From assembly GCF_037975245.1 (NCBI RefSeq), contig NC_092580.1, positions 20,818,501 to 20,882,500 of the forward strand: DNA of 64,000 nt, read 5' to 3'. The notes under the pieces are model-generated. The model did no database searches. It was not told the origin of the DNA and worked only from the letters and a program-made list of their open reading frames with translations. This DNA is from Apostichopus japonicus. Taxonomy: Eukaryota > Echinodermata > Holothuroidea > Aspidochirotida > Stichopodidae. The translations under genes were made by a program, and so were the position numbers. Of the stretch, positions 39,742 to 51,024 are shown one piece after another. Within the stretch, counting starts at the first letter, position 1, and the number at the start of each line of letters is the position of its first letter.

Positions 39742-39975
39742 CAGTGGCGTGCTCGGGGCCGAGGAGGAGGGGGGGGGGGTGCGTGAGTCGGGGATTTCCT
39801 TTACTTTTCGACCTCACACAAAAAGTCAAAAGTATTTATTAGCGAAACCTTGTGACTTAACTCATAGGCTAGATATGCTTCGCAATGCACGCTGGAGGAG
39901 TGGGGAGGGTGGAGGGGTGGAGGGATTTCGGATTCAGCCCCCTCCCCCACCTTTAAAATTCTGTACACGTCACTG
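39742..39975. mobile_element. hAT-like MITE in the WASP 3' UTR
   Basis: Begins CAGTGGCGTGCTCGG and ends with the inverse of CAGTGACGTGTACAG. The flanking 8-mers ttcataac and atcataac match at 7 of 8. It starts 26 nt after the stop codon, so it should be part of the transcript if the signal at 40373 is used. 234 bp; the interior is G-rich. Confidence 0.75.
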
Positions 39976-40372
39976 ATCATAACTGTCAAGAAAAAATACA
40001 TGTACATAAATATTATATACAACCTTTATAAATCAAAGAATGTAATTATAGATGTGAACATTTCTAAGGGTATATCAATATGTTTGTTGGTCATATTATT
40101 TAAACTTATACTAGTTGAAAGAGAACAGTCTAATTAAAACCGATGTGGCCATACCCAAGCTCACCCCCCCCCCCAATCCTCCAAGGGCTACATTTAACTG
40201 TGGAATTTCTTATTGTTTACTGAACACCCAGCCATGAAAATTGTCGATGTTCCACTGTTATTATCGTTGAAATATTTTGAGAAAAAAAATGCAGCGTTTT
40301 AAATTTTTTATTTTATTTGTGAGAACCAGTTTGATGGTGTAATCTTTGTTTATCTCATTAATAATTCAATTC

Positions 40373-40378
40373 AATAAA
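40373..40378 (+). promoter_or_regulatory. candidate WASP polyadenylation signal
   Basis: The first AATAAA seen downstream of the WASP stop codon (tcaataaaga), about 660 nt into the 3' UTR. The cleavage site was not determined, and later A-rich sites near 40.88 kb are alternatives. Confidence 0.45.
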
Positions 40379-41072
40379 GAACATATCTGGCTAAATACAC
40401 AAAATGAATAACTAATGAGTGTACGATCTCTACCCCCCCCCCCCCCGGGGCTCTTCCCCAATATTCCCCTTCGATACCCTCCTTACTTTGAGTTATTACA
40501 ACAAATATTTTCCATTCACTTATTTCGTATGTAACATATAAGAGGAAACAGTATGAATAAAAAGCCTGTTTTGGACATGGCGTCTTCCTCCTTCCCGTCC
40601 ACATGACCCCGTGTTTTCAAAATGCAAGCAACATTATCACTAAGTAAGAACATACACATACGTTGGGCTTAGCTGACAATAAACGGGGACAATCATCTTT
40701 CAATTAAAACCATAAACTTTCATATCATGAAAACTGCTTTTGCTTGTATTGCTACGCTATACCTACATTTGATTATCTATTACATTTAATTATATATGTT
40801 AATAGAAAGTTATAATCTCATATTATAAAATAAAATTATTATGAAAGATATTTTACGTCTTGTTGGTTGAAAACAAAATGAGTGGAATAAAACAAAAAGG
40901 AAACTACTCAATCTATTTATCGTTTGAAAAAGAGTTTATTTTTTATCTTTTTAGATTAAAGATGTTGACAAATTGGAATTTAGTTTTTGTTGGATGATAA
41001 ATAATTTACGATTAACTTGATCCGTTTATGAATGAGCAAGTAAGGAACCTACCTGAAGACCTGAAGAAATGC

Positions 41073-41078
<6 letters not shown>

Positions 41079-41163
<85 letters not shown>
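41079..41163. repeat. (TA)n microsatellite
   Basis: Perfect TA run of about 85 bp between the WASP and TIMP-like genes. Confidence 0.95.
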
Positions 41164-41165
<2 letters not shown>

Positions 41166-41945
41166 TTGTTATCAAATCAAATCAATTCTTTTGTTTAGAA
41201 TTTCTCCAGTTTGTAATATCAATTTTCCTATCAGATAAAGAAAAAAATGGGATTGATTTTGCCTTCATTGACCTTGTGCCTACCGACAGCTGTGAACAAT
41301 TAAGTACAGTGTTTATGGAGTAGTGTTAAAATGGAATAAAACATTACAACTAAATACTTGATTGATTTCACCTCGTTAAGAGGAAGTGTAAACTTGCCAA
41401 AAACTGCATAACAACATTTACACACAGCTTAATCATTAGATACTAATGTCGTGTATCCTTATTGGTCCTTCTAGCTTAAAACTTTTTCAACTGCAACAGA
41501 CATCAGTCTACTAATGAATTTGATATTTGCACATTAATATTTTTTCTCATGATTGCTATATTATATTCTTATTATTTTTGCCTTCTTCCATATAAGTTTA
41601 ATTAATGAAGTAGATATTTGCATATTCTTGTTTCTCTATTGTTCTATACCCCTGTTTTTCTTATTATTATTTTTTTTTGACAGGTCAACATTAGTCTGTT
41701 TATGCAAGAAATATTTGGTGAGGTTATTCCCTTAACTGAAGAAATCATAGTTTACACACCATCATTCTTTCCTAAACTGATCCATCTATTGCAGAATTCT
41801 CCAGAGATATATTACATCTTCTTTCCATATTTTTAACTTTGTCAGTTATTGGCAGTTAGTTTGATTGGAACAGAATACCTTGCTTGTTGTGAGAGGAGAA
41901 TTATTGCCAATTACAAAGATCAGATGTAGCAATGTACACTGTCAA

Positions 41946-41948
<3 letters not shown>

Positions 41949-41983
<35 letters not shown>

Positions 41984-42018
41984 ATATATATAATATCGAC
42001 CTAAGGTAGGATCCATAG

Positions 42019-42066
<48 letters not shown>
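41949..42066. repeat. two (TA)n blocks
   Basis: TA runs at about 41949-41994 and 42020-42066 separated by a short unique stretch containing cctaaggtaggatcc. Confidence 0.9.
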
Positions 42067-42068
<2 letters not shown>

Positions 42069-42737
42069 CACCAATCAACGTCTCTTAAATTTGATTGATT
42101 GGTTCGTAGGTGTAATGAACCAGGAGAACCTTACTATATATAACAGTGTACGTGAATGCATACCCCCTCACCCATCACCCACCCCCTCTCCCAACACATG
42201 CGTCGCATCAGAAGTAAAAATGTTGGTTATACAAAAGGTTCATCACACTGGAAATTGAAGCGGACATTTTCTAAAGAGGTGAAGTTTATAAAACGTGCAG
42301 ATTGCTCATGATAATTAATCTTATTTTCGATTTGATATTTTATTTCCCATGGGTATCTGGGTGCCCCCCCCCCCCTCCCCAAAGAAGAAATACACGTGGA
42401 ATGCTGTATTCTAAGGCATATTAAGGCTATAGATTAGATCTTTGACAAGGAATGACTTCACAGGTAATTTGTAAGCTGAGTGATAGGTTAGATGCACCGT
42501 ATCATGTATTTATGAATATGTCTGGGACGGTTTTAGTTTTAACTGCAATAGTTGTCATTTCCACATGTTTCTTGTTTATAACCATTTATATTAAAACACA
42601 AAGACCGAAATAAATAAAGAATGATTCATGTCCAGGATCATTTAGATGTATAAACATATATATACACACATATATATACACACATATATATATATATATG
42701 AATAATTTGCTATGAATTTTGAAGGGGCGTGTATAGT

Positions 42738-43028
42738 CAGCGGCGTGCGCAAAGGAGGAGCTGGGGATGGAGGCATGGACCCCTATACCTGCATCGTCAG
42801 TCGGGCTCAAGCTTTCAGTCGGGGAGTTTGTTTTCACAGCAGAGCCTTGCGTTTATATCTATAGTCTAAATGTACCTCAGAATGCAGCACTGGCTTTTTC
42901 TACAAGAGAACACCCGGACCACCCTACATGGGATTAGCATTCTAATACCCACACCCCTCATTCGTCAAAGGTTTCTGACCCCCCCCCCCCCCATCAACAC
43001 CAACGTTGACATCCTCTGCACGTCATTG
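42738..43028. mobile_element. hAT-like MITE, same family as 28527
   Basis: Left end CAGCGGCGTGCGCAAAGG and right end (inverted) CAATGACGTGCAGAGG. The interior shares gtgcgcaaaggag, atcgtcagtcggg and tatagtctaaatgt with the copies near 28.5 and 59.5 kb. The flanking 8-mers match only 4 of 8, so the target duplication is eroded or the ends are slightly misplaced. Confidence 0.55.
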
Positions 43029-43818
43029 CTAGTAGTGTTTATTATGCCCAATTTCTTCTCATGGAAAGGAGTTTTAAATGTAAGGTGAGAAGAAACTCGG
43101 GGAGACATGAGTGGCTCGATAGACATTGGGAAGAGGTGTGTTTTGCCCAGACAGTTTGAGCTTGAATTTCATTAACGCATTCCAGCTACGGAGAGAAGAA
43201 AAGGAGTTTGGAGGGAGGAAGAGAAAGGACTGAATGAGTGGAAGAGTGGATGGGGAGGTGGGGGGGGGGTGGGGTGGTGAAGGCATATATGAACCCTGAT
43301 TGAGTTCATAGTTGAATTTTCAAAATCACACATGCATATCATTAATTTAATGACGATACTTTTCCCCTCTATAGAGACAGACAGATATTTACAGAAAATG
43401 TTGGGCACAACGAATTTATACTCTATCCCTTATTGGCCATTTGAATAATGATGAGGATTTATTCGATGTAATAATCACTGTTCCATATGACGTGTTTAGT
43501 TCCTTATTTGATTTATGAAACTCTCATAAAAATATAAAAACAGTAGACGACTTTTCGTTAAATACGGAAACTTTACGTATCTTTTATTTATGACTTGAAA
43601 ACTAGCTTTGAGTCCGATGGAAGATTGTTTAAGGGCTTATATAAACTTGTTCACGTTGGGTGATAATTGGCACTAAGAATTCCGCTATAAATTCTACTTT
43701 GTCCAGATATTTGATAGAAAGGTCATGAAGATTTCTAACGTTTGCAAAATAAGTTGTGCCCAGGTGAAGACCAGAACGATGTCGATATCAAGAAGATAAA
43801 CGGGAACGGGATATTGAG

Positions 43819-43847
43819 AGGGGGGGGGGGGGGGGGGGGAGGGGGGT
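43819..43847 (+). repeat. long poly-G tract
   Basis: A run of about 20 G, one A and six more G: the longest of many homopolymer G/C runs in the window. Confidence 0.9.
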
Positions 43848-46167
43848 TTGAGTGTTGAAGCGAAGTGTACGTGTGAAGAGCTATATGTATTTTCATATCC
43901 TACTACAATTGCATAGGACCGCCCCTGGAAAACACCGACCCCATCCCCCTCAAGAATAACGTCATTAAAGAAATACTTTTTTTTTAATATTCATAGAAAT
44001 GTTTTCTTGCAATCTTGGAACAGATAAGATGATGAGAGTGGATAAGCTTTGCTGTAAAAAATCTGATGTCCATTTCTTTCTTTGAATACCGGCTATCATT
44101 TGAGGAGGGACGGTGGTGGGGGGAGGGGGGTGGGGGAGTGACGAGATAAGAGCGAGGTAAGAAATTAAAAAAAAATAAAAGCAGAATATTAACACATGGC
44201 GGAAACTTTGCAAAGATTTTATTTTTCCATTAATGTGATGACCATACAATGAATTTATTGTCTATGGAATGATATATGATGTATATAATTTAATTCTAAA
44301 CTAATTTATAAAGCTACGTTATACAGTATAGAGACGTACGCTTTCTATATATGACAATACTGAAACCCCAGATATGAATATAATAACAATACATCTATAA
44401 AACATGATACTATCACTACATTTCATTGCACGTATAAATAAAATAATTTACAAGTATGGACAACATATTGGGTTCATTACTTTTCTTGGTGGGGGAGGGG
44501 GGGGATACGATAACGTTTAAGAATTCTTCACTTATCCTATTAATATCAAAGTATATATATCAACATTAATTCAAACAAAGAGTATTTTACTGAAAACTTA
44601 TCTTTTATATCAGAAGAGGTAATTTTATCTTACAGCTGAACTTTCAGTTGATGTAATAAAGTTATGAACGACAGGAAATCAAATTTGATAGATTACATGG
44701 AGAATTAACCCAAACGGAAATGCATAGTTCCGTTGTAGATAAAGTGACCAAAAAAAGGCTTGTGGGAAAGTTTGTAATCGGAACCACATTATTAAAGTCT
44801 CGTCGGTTTATAAAACCAGACGGAAATTATTATCATTTATGAAACGGAATTATAAATTGAGATCAGAATTGTTTCCTTTGGACATTATTTTTTAACAATT
44901 TTTTCACACTTTATTTTTATAGATGCATATTTATGCGAGTTTCATCATATTATTCATTTTTTTGGGGACGTTTGCTTTAACGTTCACAGTATAGTGTTTG
45001 CCATATACGTACCGTAACGCTTACAAATAACACTAAAGTTATATCATAAATTGTATGTACATTGAAAACCAAGGTGATAAAGTGAATAAAGAAAATCAAT
45101 TAAAGAATTAAAGGCTTAAAGGTAATGAAATGTACCCTCTTGAAACCATTCCTGTGTAAAGCAGTCCATGCCTATAGGCTAAATCAGTCCGTGCCTGATA
45201 GGCTATGCGAAAGAATTCATATAGTATAGTCTTTAGGAAATTAAACTATAAACGCTGCATTAAAATTATTCTTGTGCCATTCTCCCTTACTCCTTCTCAT
45301 TGCCCCCTTATATCCCTCGTTACCCCCAGTTTTAAGCCCCTTCCTTACCTCCGCACCCTCCATCTTAGCGTATGAATGAGACGATGTCAAATTTTATATG
45401 AATATTAATCTATGAAAATAACCTCCCCGACCGAAATTTACCATCAGGATAGAGTCAAACTTTAGCTTCCTATTTCATACATACAAACAACCGACTGCAA
45501 CACAATAGATATAGGATCTACCATAGGAAGGTTGCGTCGGAGAGGGTGGAGGAGGGTAAAGTCGTATGAATAGCATTGACTCTGTTGTTAAACTGTTTCA
45601 AAAGAAGTCCGTAGCCCGGCATATCTTTTCTTCTATACTCATATTTTTGCTTCTATTTATGATCCTATATAGGCTACTGGAAGCATGTATTGTCAGCATT
45701 AGCCTACCATGGAAAATATGTTACATAGCCTATACCAGTAAACCCCAATCCCCTTCCCTGTACCTAACCAATGAGTTGCAGTCTTTTTTATCATTTCTAA
45801 ATTTATACTGCATGTAAATTTGACGATATATTTCGTCTCTCCTGCCGGAGCGTTCTATTTTCTTCTTCTTCTTCTCTTTTATAGAAATGAAGCATTTGTT
45901 TTTAGTACATGTGTATCGACGCTACACGCGACAATAAATAAAGTAAAACTGAAATTTGAACTGTATAGGTAATATTTAACAACCCTCTAAGATTTCTCAA
46001 TATCTCGTAAGAGAAAACCTGCCACGTAACATCATTACACTCCTGAAAGTAACAAAAGAAGTATATAAGATTTCACATGTTTCTCTTATTCCGGTAATAG
46101 TTACTGGTATGGGGGTTTATGCAGGTTCCCTATAACATTACCATGGTTGCGCCATATCACATGGTTT

Positions 46168-46289
46168 TTACTGAGTCGACGATTTGCAGGAGTATTTGTA
46201 CAGTTTGTGTAGTCCGCGTCTCTCGGCTTTAGAGACATCTTTGTACCGAAAGATTCGTTCACATGGATCGAGCCATAGCAAATCATCAA
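46168..46289 (-). CDS. TIMP-like exon 4 (residues 146-185 and stop)
   Basis: Acceptor ttcataacag, incoming phase 1, stop TAA at 46170-46168. Encodes DDLLWLDPCERIF and AERRGLHKLYKYSC, the last two domain cysteines. A longer open frame exists in another phase, but only this one carries the TIMP pattern. Confidence 0.83.
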
Positions 46290-48563
46290 CTGTTATGAAA
46301 TAAAAAAAATAAAAAAACAATAATGCATTGTCATAACGTTAAATGAGTGAAATAGAGCATAACGCGGCAAGATTTTAGGTCGGAAACTATATAACGCATT
46401 ATGAGATTTGTTAGGTTCAGAGAAGATAAGTAACCATAACAAAGCATCCAAAGCCTCTTTGGGCGTAGCCACCGTTAAGTCTCTTTTGGCAAGATCGTTT
46501 CGGCGGGAAGTTGTATAACTTGGGGTGGTCATAACATGGGTGGTCATATTTCAGCTTTCTAGCATAAGCATATTTCAGACAGTTAATCCATTCATCTCAT
46601 CACCAATGATCAATCGTTTCCCTCTACCAGGCGTGGATGCAGCGGAGGGGGGGGGGGGGTCCACACATGCTCCCCTTTTCAAAATCACACAAATATTGAG
46701 AAAGAGTAGTCATTTGAATTAACTTTCGTTTCGATCTAATTATCAACCTAATATTAAACGGTATATTTTAAACATGGCCCATATGCACCACTCGACATCT
46801 AAACTTTGATATATCTTCGGATGAGGATACCCCCATGCACCCACCCCCTTATATAGGAGATGGTTCAACCTATACCCAAACACCTGCTCTTTTTTAAATA
46901 CTTGGATCCGCCCCTATTTACATTTTAACCGAGAAAATAAACTTACCTTGAAACAAATAACCGTAATCTACTTTCAAGGTTGGGTTGCCACACAATCTAT
47001 CTTTCACGGTACTGTACATTGTAATTTCTTGCTTTAGTAAGGCCCTGTCCACACCGCCAAAGATACTGTCGACACGAATACGGTATTCTACCGCGATATT
47101 GTCGGCGATCGCCATCGGCGCTCTCAGTGTCTCGATTTCGTTGAATTCATATGAGAACGATGGACCGTCGGCGACAACATCACGTTTATATCTAGCAGCA
47201 TTGGTAGTGGTGTCCTTGATTTCCAAAACAGTTCCTTTAAAGGCTATATAAGAAATGCAGAGAACGAAAAGGTCAATCAGAGGTCATCGGTATTGGGTAA
47301 AAACAACGATTAACTTTAACAAGTTTTTATACAAAATAAATCCCCATAGGTTTTGACCCTATCAGTTATTCCAATTCAATGTTCGACTCTATACACAATT
47401 ATACAAGTCTCAGTGTGGTAGGATGACAGTTAAAATGCTTGCTGATGAACGAGGAGAATACTTCTAAAACGTTACGTATGCATGAGAAAGAATGTATAGG
47501 CTAGGCCAAGAACATGTTTATTATTAGACTATTTGTCGAATCAACACTAAGGTCCTATCCAGTATATAGGACACGAGCCTCTAACTGCGAGCAGTTTTGT
47601 TGCTTTTGAATTTCAGTTAAATATTTTGGAGACAGCATAAATAACCTCGTTTTCCTAAGTTTGGTATCATAAATTTTAAATCGCTCACAAATACATACAT
47701 ACATTGAAGATATTTAAATAACGCCCCCACCCCCCACAAAAAAGGCTAAAAGCGCTTTGCTCAAAGCGCACAAATGAGTTGCTTCAAATGAAAACGGAAG
47801 GTTAGCTTTTCTTTTGATCGCAACTTTTAGATGTCCAATGATGTGTGGCATTGTATAGCTTTCATACGAATTCTGCCATGTTCAATACATAGTGATTTAT
47901 GGAAACATCAATAACAACAACAAAACAAACTAAACAATGAGAAGCAATGATGGTAATATACACACACACAGTGTACCCTTTTTAAAGTTTAGCCCCAATT
48001 TCAGCCGTTTTCATGCAGCATTTTATCGTCAATTTGTTTACAGTTTGTCAAACTTGACGAGTTACGTTGGTGTGAAACTCATAATACGGTGAGGCTCTCT
48101 AAATTTCAAGTTTTAATTAGCCGACAATTTCTAAATATTTTTGATCCCCGTCGACACATTTGTAGATGGTACCGTATTAACCCTCAACAAGAGCAAGTTT
48201 TCGTCAATATTTGAAATCAAAGTTGACAATTCAAGCTACTTATTTTGTTTTGTGAATATAATAATTGTAATTGGCTTCTTGTAAACCTCTGTGGGTGAAG
48301 GGGGGGGGGGCACTTACCGCTACAAGAGAGAACGAAGGACAATACAAAAGCCGCATATTCAATGCAAAAGAAAGGAGTAAAATCCACAGATAGAAAAATA
48401 AAATGTTCTAAAATATACACTTACAGTATTTGCTGTTGCAATATGCGGTCTTGACAGGATCCGTGTCACATAAACATTGGGATGCTGACGTCAGTCTAAG
48501 TTGAATAAATAGGACGAAGACCACTAATGATTGGATGATTGTGGTGAATTGTGAGGTATCCAT
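46168..48563 (-). CDS. TIMP-like (N-TIMP/netrin-domain-only) secreted protein, 3 coding exons, 185 aa
   Basis: Join on the - strand: 48563-48425, 47243-46947, 46289-46168. Residues 1-29 form a hydrophobic signal peptide. The mature chain would begin at Cys30 in C-L-C, and Cys30/32/42 reproduce the 1-3-13 spacing of TIMPs, followed by the conserved CNS. Cys131, Cys155 and Cys180 supply the partners expected for the three N-domain disulfides; 155 to 180 is 25 residues, as in TIMP-2 (101 to 126). The end W-L-D-P-C...RRGLHKLYKYSC matches the 'CDFI.PW...Q...L...Y..GC' close of the TIMP N-domain. TIMPs inhibit metalloproteinases in the extracellular matrix by inserting the N-terminal Cys at the active-site zinc. 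No C-terminal domain follows: a stop comes five residues after Cys180. The segment between Cys42 and Cys131 is about 30 residues longer than in vertebrate TIMPs. Holothurian tensilins belong to this superfamily; the exact role is unknown. Confidence 0.85.
46628..46916. mobile_element. decayed hAT-like MITE in the TIMP-like last intron
   Basis: Left end CAGGCGTGGATGCA and right end (inverted) TAGGGGCGGATCCA approximate the CAGGGGCGGATCCA type of hAT terminus (11/14 and 13/14). No target duplication can be recognised. It ends about 30 bp from the splice donor of the preceding exon. Confidence 0.45.
46947..47243 (-). CDS. TIMP-like exon 3 (residues 47-145)
   Basis: Acceptor tatatag, donor TTTCAAG|gtaagt, phase 1 to 1, 297 nt. 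Encodes SFKGTVLEIK, a long central stretch and RLCGNPTLKVDYGYLFQ, which matches the TIMP 'CG..L..G..YL..G' block and contains Cys131. Confidence 0.85.
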
Positions 48564-48594
48564 GGTGATGACGAGTCAAGTTGTGATGAGTTAT
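48425..48594 (-). CDS. TIMP-like exon 2: 5' UTR end, signal peptide, Cys30-Cys42
   Basis: Acceptor ttacag just above 48594, 31 nt of UTR, ATG at 48563-48561, donor AAATACT|gtaagt; the coding part is 139 nt and ends in phase 1. Encodes the signal peptide and the C-L-C...YCNSKY start of the inhibitory domain. Confidence 0.85.
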
Positions 48595-48993
48595 CTGTAA
48601 GAGGAACAGAGTAATGGATATTTATTAATATGTCATCATGAAATATTTGACCTATGCCTGACATGCACATTCAACCATAATAAAAACGATTTAAACTGAA
48701 AATATAACCGCATATGTAGACCCGTAGATAAGATAAGAATTCAAGATTTCTCTTGAGTACATCATTTCTTTCTTTGCTGTCATGAATCCGGGCTCTTCTG
48801 TTCTGCAGACTATATACTTTGTATGTACGTATTTAGATCCTCATGCAAGCAGGAACTCGTGAAGAAGCCATCATTGGCTTATCAAACTCGCAAGCTGACC
48901 GAAGTCAGTCTCTTACATTCATATCTAACGTCCATGATTATGAATTGTCAATTGTCAACAACTCTGTAACTGGACGACATATATACATTAATC

Positions 48994-49060
48994 TTGTCGT
49001 GACTAACTCGGGACCTTATGATTGAAAGGCACCGGCGTTAACCACTGAGCTAACACTCCT
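48994..49060 (-). mobile_element. tRNA-like SINE head or tRNA pseudogene in the TIMP-like first intron
   Basis: On the - strand the sequence reads gttagctcagtggttaacgc (RNA polymerase III box A and D-arm) followed about 25 nt later by ggtcccgagtt (box B-like, T-arm start). The T-loop is imperfect and the acceptor ends do not pair, so it is not a functional tRNA. Boundaries of the SINE body are unclear. Confidence 0.6.
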
Positions 49061-49793
49061 TTGTATTGGCACACTGACAAGTATACATGAACCCAGTTAC
49101 CTCCATTCCTGGTGATCTCTACAAAAGATCTCCATTTGTTTAAAATAGCCTCGCATTTCATCACACTCTCTATATACACGTATCTCAGTCTGGGCGCCCT
49201 ACTACAGGTCTTTGATCCAGGTAACCCAGTCTATTCTTTCTTTAAGCCTTTTAAGAGACACTTTCTTTTCTCTGAAAAGAAAATGGCAAAGCCTACCACT
49301 TTCATTCAGAGAAAATTATTTAAATTAAAGCTTAGGCGATCGATTTATTTGTAATTAGTTGTTATAGCCAAATGGCTCAGTTAGGTTTCTGATTTTTGAG
49401 CCGATTTATTTGAAGGGTACTTAATCACAAATGGCAGTAAAATGTTAGTTGCAAGGAGCTGAAATACTGTTGCTTGAAAATAACCCCATTGATAAGCACA
49501 AAAAGTAATTTATGTAGCATTACCTTCATGAAAAACTCTGAGACTATCAACCCCCCCCCCCCCCCCCACTCACGAACAGTCAACACCGAGTCAAACAACT
49601 TGCAATAACTACAGGACTCTTCATGTGGCAATGAACTTGAAGTCCATCTATTCTAACTGCTTATCTGCATGTTGAAGCAGGTTACTGCAAAGTATCGGTA
49701 TGAAGAACATAACGATTCAAAAGTTGCATCAGAAACTTTAGTAAGCATAAGAATGAATGGAAGAAGAGAGAAAAACAAATCAAATGTGCTTAC

Positions 49794-49892
49794 CAGTATA
49801 GTATAAGTTAACCGTCCGTAAGAGTGTTACAGCTCAATGATAATATCGCAGATCCTCGTTTGCTTCAACTTCTTTGCTGGTATGTTCCTTTG
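49794..49892 (-). promoter_or_regulatory. putative non-coding first exon of the TIMP-like gene
   Basis: A strong donor (ACTG|gtaagc, just below 49794) lies about 100 nt downstream of a TATA box, and the next exon has its own acceptor in front of the ATG. The exon contains no ATG, so translation would start at 48563. The transcription start (~49892) is inferred from TATA spacing. Confidence 0.6.
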
Positions 49893-49919
49893 TGAGTTTA
49901 GTTCCTCACCAGGTCTACC

Positions 49920-49926
49920 CTTTATA
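49920..49926 (-). promoter_or_regulatory. TATA box of the TIMP-like gene
   Basis: Reads TATAAAG on the - strand (context aaactataaaggg), 25-30 bp upstream of the inferred start and correctly oriented for the non-coding exon that follows. Confidence 0.6.
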
Positions 49927-50125
49927 GTTTTGAAAGCCCTACAATCGACCGGCAGTGACCCGTTTGAACTATCGGAAGCAATATGGCTACGAAAATAATC
50001 TCCTCGGCTTTCACGACTATCTTGCTCCCGCCCACTCAGTCATATCAACGTAATACTGATGACCCTATAGCGAACTCAAACAGAAGCATACGACTCCGTG
50101 TTCACCATGGAGTTTACCGCCAAAA

Positions 50126-50133
50126 TGACGTCA
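50126..50133. promoter_or_regulatory. consensus CRE (TGACGTCA) upstream of the TIMP-like gene
   Basis: A perfect palindromic TGACGTCA about 200 bp upstream of the TATA box, the binding site of CREB/ATF-type bZIP factors. Function is inferred from position only. Confidence 0.45.
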
Positions 50134-50801
50134 CGATCGTAAAAGCCAATCATAATGTCGTATATACGGCATATATAGGCCTAATTTCCAAGTTTTAATT
50201 ATTCAGTTTGGTTGATGATGTGTTCTCAAACCCATGACGTATATCTCATATCTTATAAACGACTCCACGCCCTGTAACTTGATCAGAAAAATCGTTTTTT
50301 TTAATGGATGATATATGTGCATATAAAATTTCACCATTTTATGTGAGATATTATTAAACCTAACGGAAAACTGAGTTAAAGACGTTGATCGCGTGTTCTA
50401 AGAAGTCCACACAACTACTAGAGAGGAAGTATGAATTGTTTCCGTAATGAAGTTGTTTTTGTTTACGTGTGGTATAAAGTAACCCGATAACTTAAATTAC
50501 CGTGAGATATGAACCAGTTCCGCTGGATTAGTTATCACGACAATCTTCAAACGATTTACTAAGCGATATCGTAACAAAAATGTAGTAAACATCTAGCAAT
50601 CACCAGCATCGGAAGTATGTATGGAGGGTGTACGCTACAAATACGATGGTACCTTCGTTCAAGGTTAATAAACAAACACGTTACCGGTTATTTTGCTCTG
50701 TATGGCCTTATTCTAATTGTAGAGTCAAATTTGAACGTATACCCTTAATGATTCGATGATATACCTTTATGCAAATATATACTCCCAGTAACACTCCTCA
50801 G

Positions 50802-51024
50802 CAGACCGCGCGGATCCAGGAGGGGTAGGGGAGGGAGGGGGTGTACGCTCGTTCTTGTTTCATGCAATAAGTTGAAAACGTGTTGTTAGAACAACATTGT
50901 GTGTAGAACTTATCTATAGTCTAAATATGCCTGTACCACTAAACGTCTGAAATTTTAATTTTATATGGAACGTCCAGGGCCTCAAATCCCTACAGCTACC
51001 CCTCCTTTCCTGGATCAGCCCTTG
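50802..51024. mobile_element. putative hAT-like MITE
   Basis: Left CAGACCGCGCGGATCCAGGA and right (inverted) CAAGGGCTGATCCAGGA share the GATCCAGGA core of CAGGGGCGGATCCAGGA-type hAT ends. The interior contains tatagtctaaatatg, seen in the other MITE family. No convincing target duplication. Confidence 0.4.

Larger units (their letters stand above)
40400..46167. other. intergenic region between convergent WASP and TIMP-like genes
   Basis: Contains (TA)n tracts, the 42738 MITE, the 43819 poly-G run and AT-rich unique sequence. It should contain the 3' UTR of the TIMP-like gene just below 46168, but no clear polyadenylation signal was identified on the - strand in the first 300 bp. Confidence 0.55.

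Noticed and set aside
46101-46289. 62-codon ORF overlapping the last TIMP-like exon in another frame
   Set aside because: Shadow of the real exon; only the alternative phase carries the TIMP C-terminal cysteine pattern and joins in phase with the previous exon.
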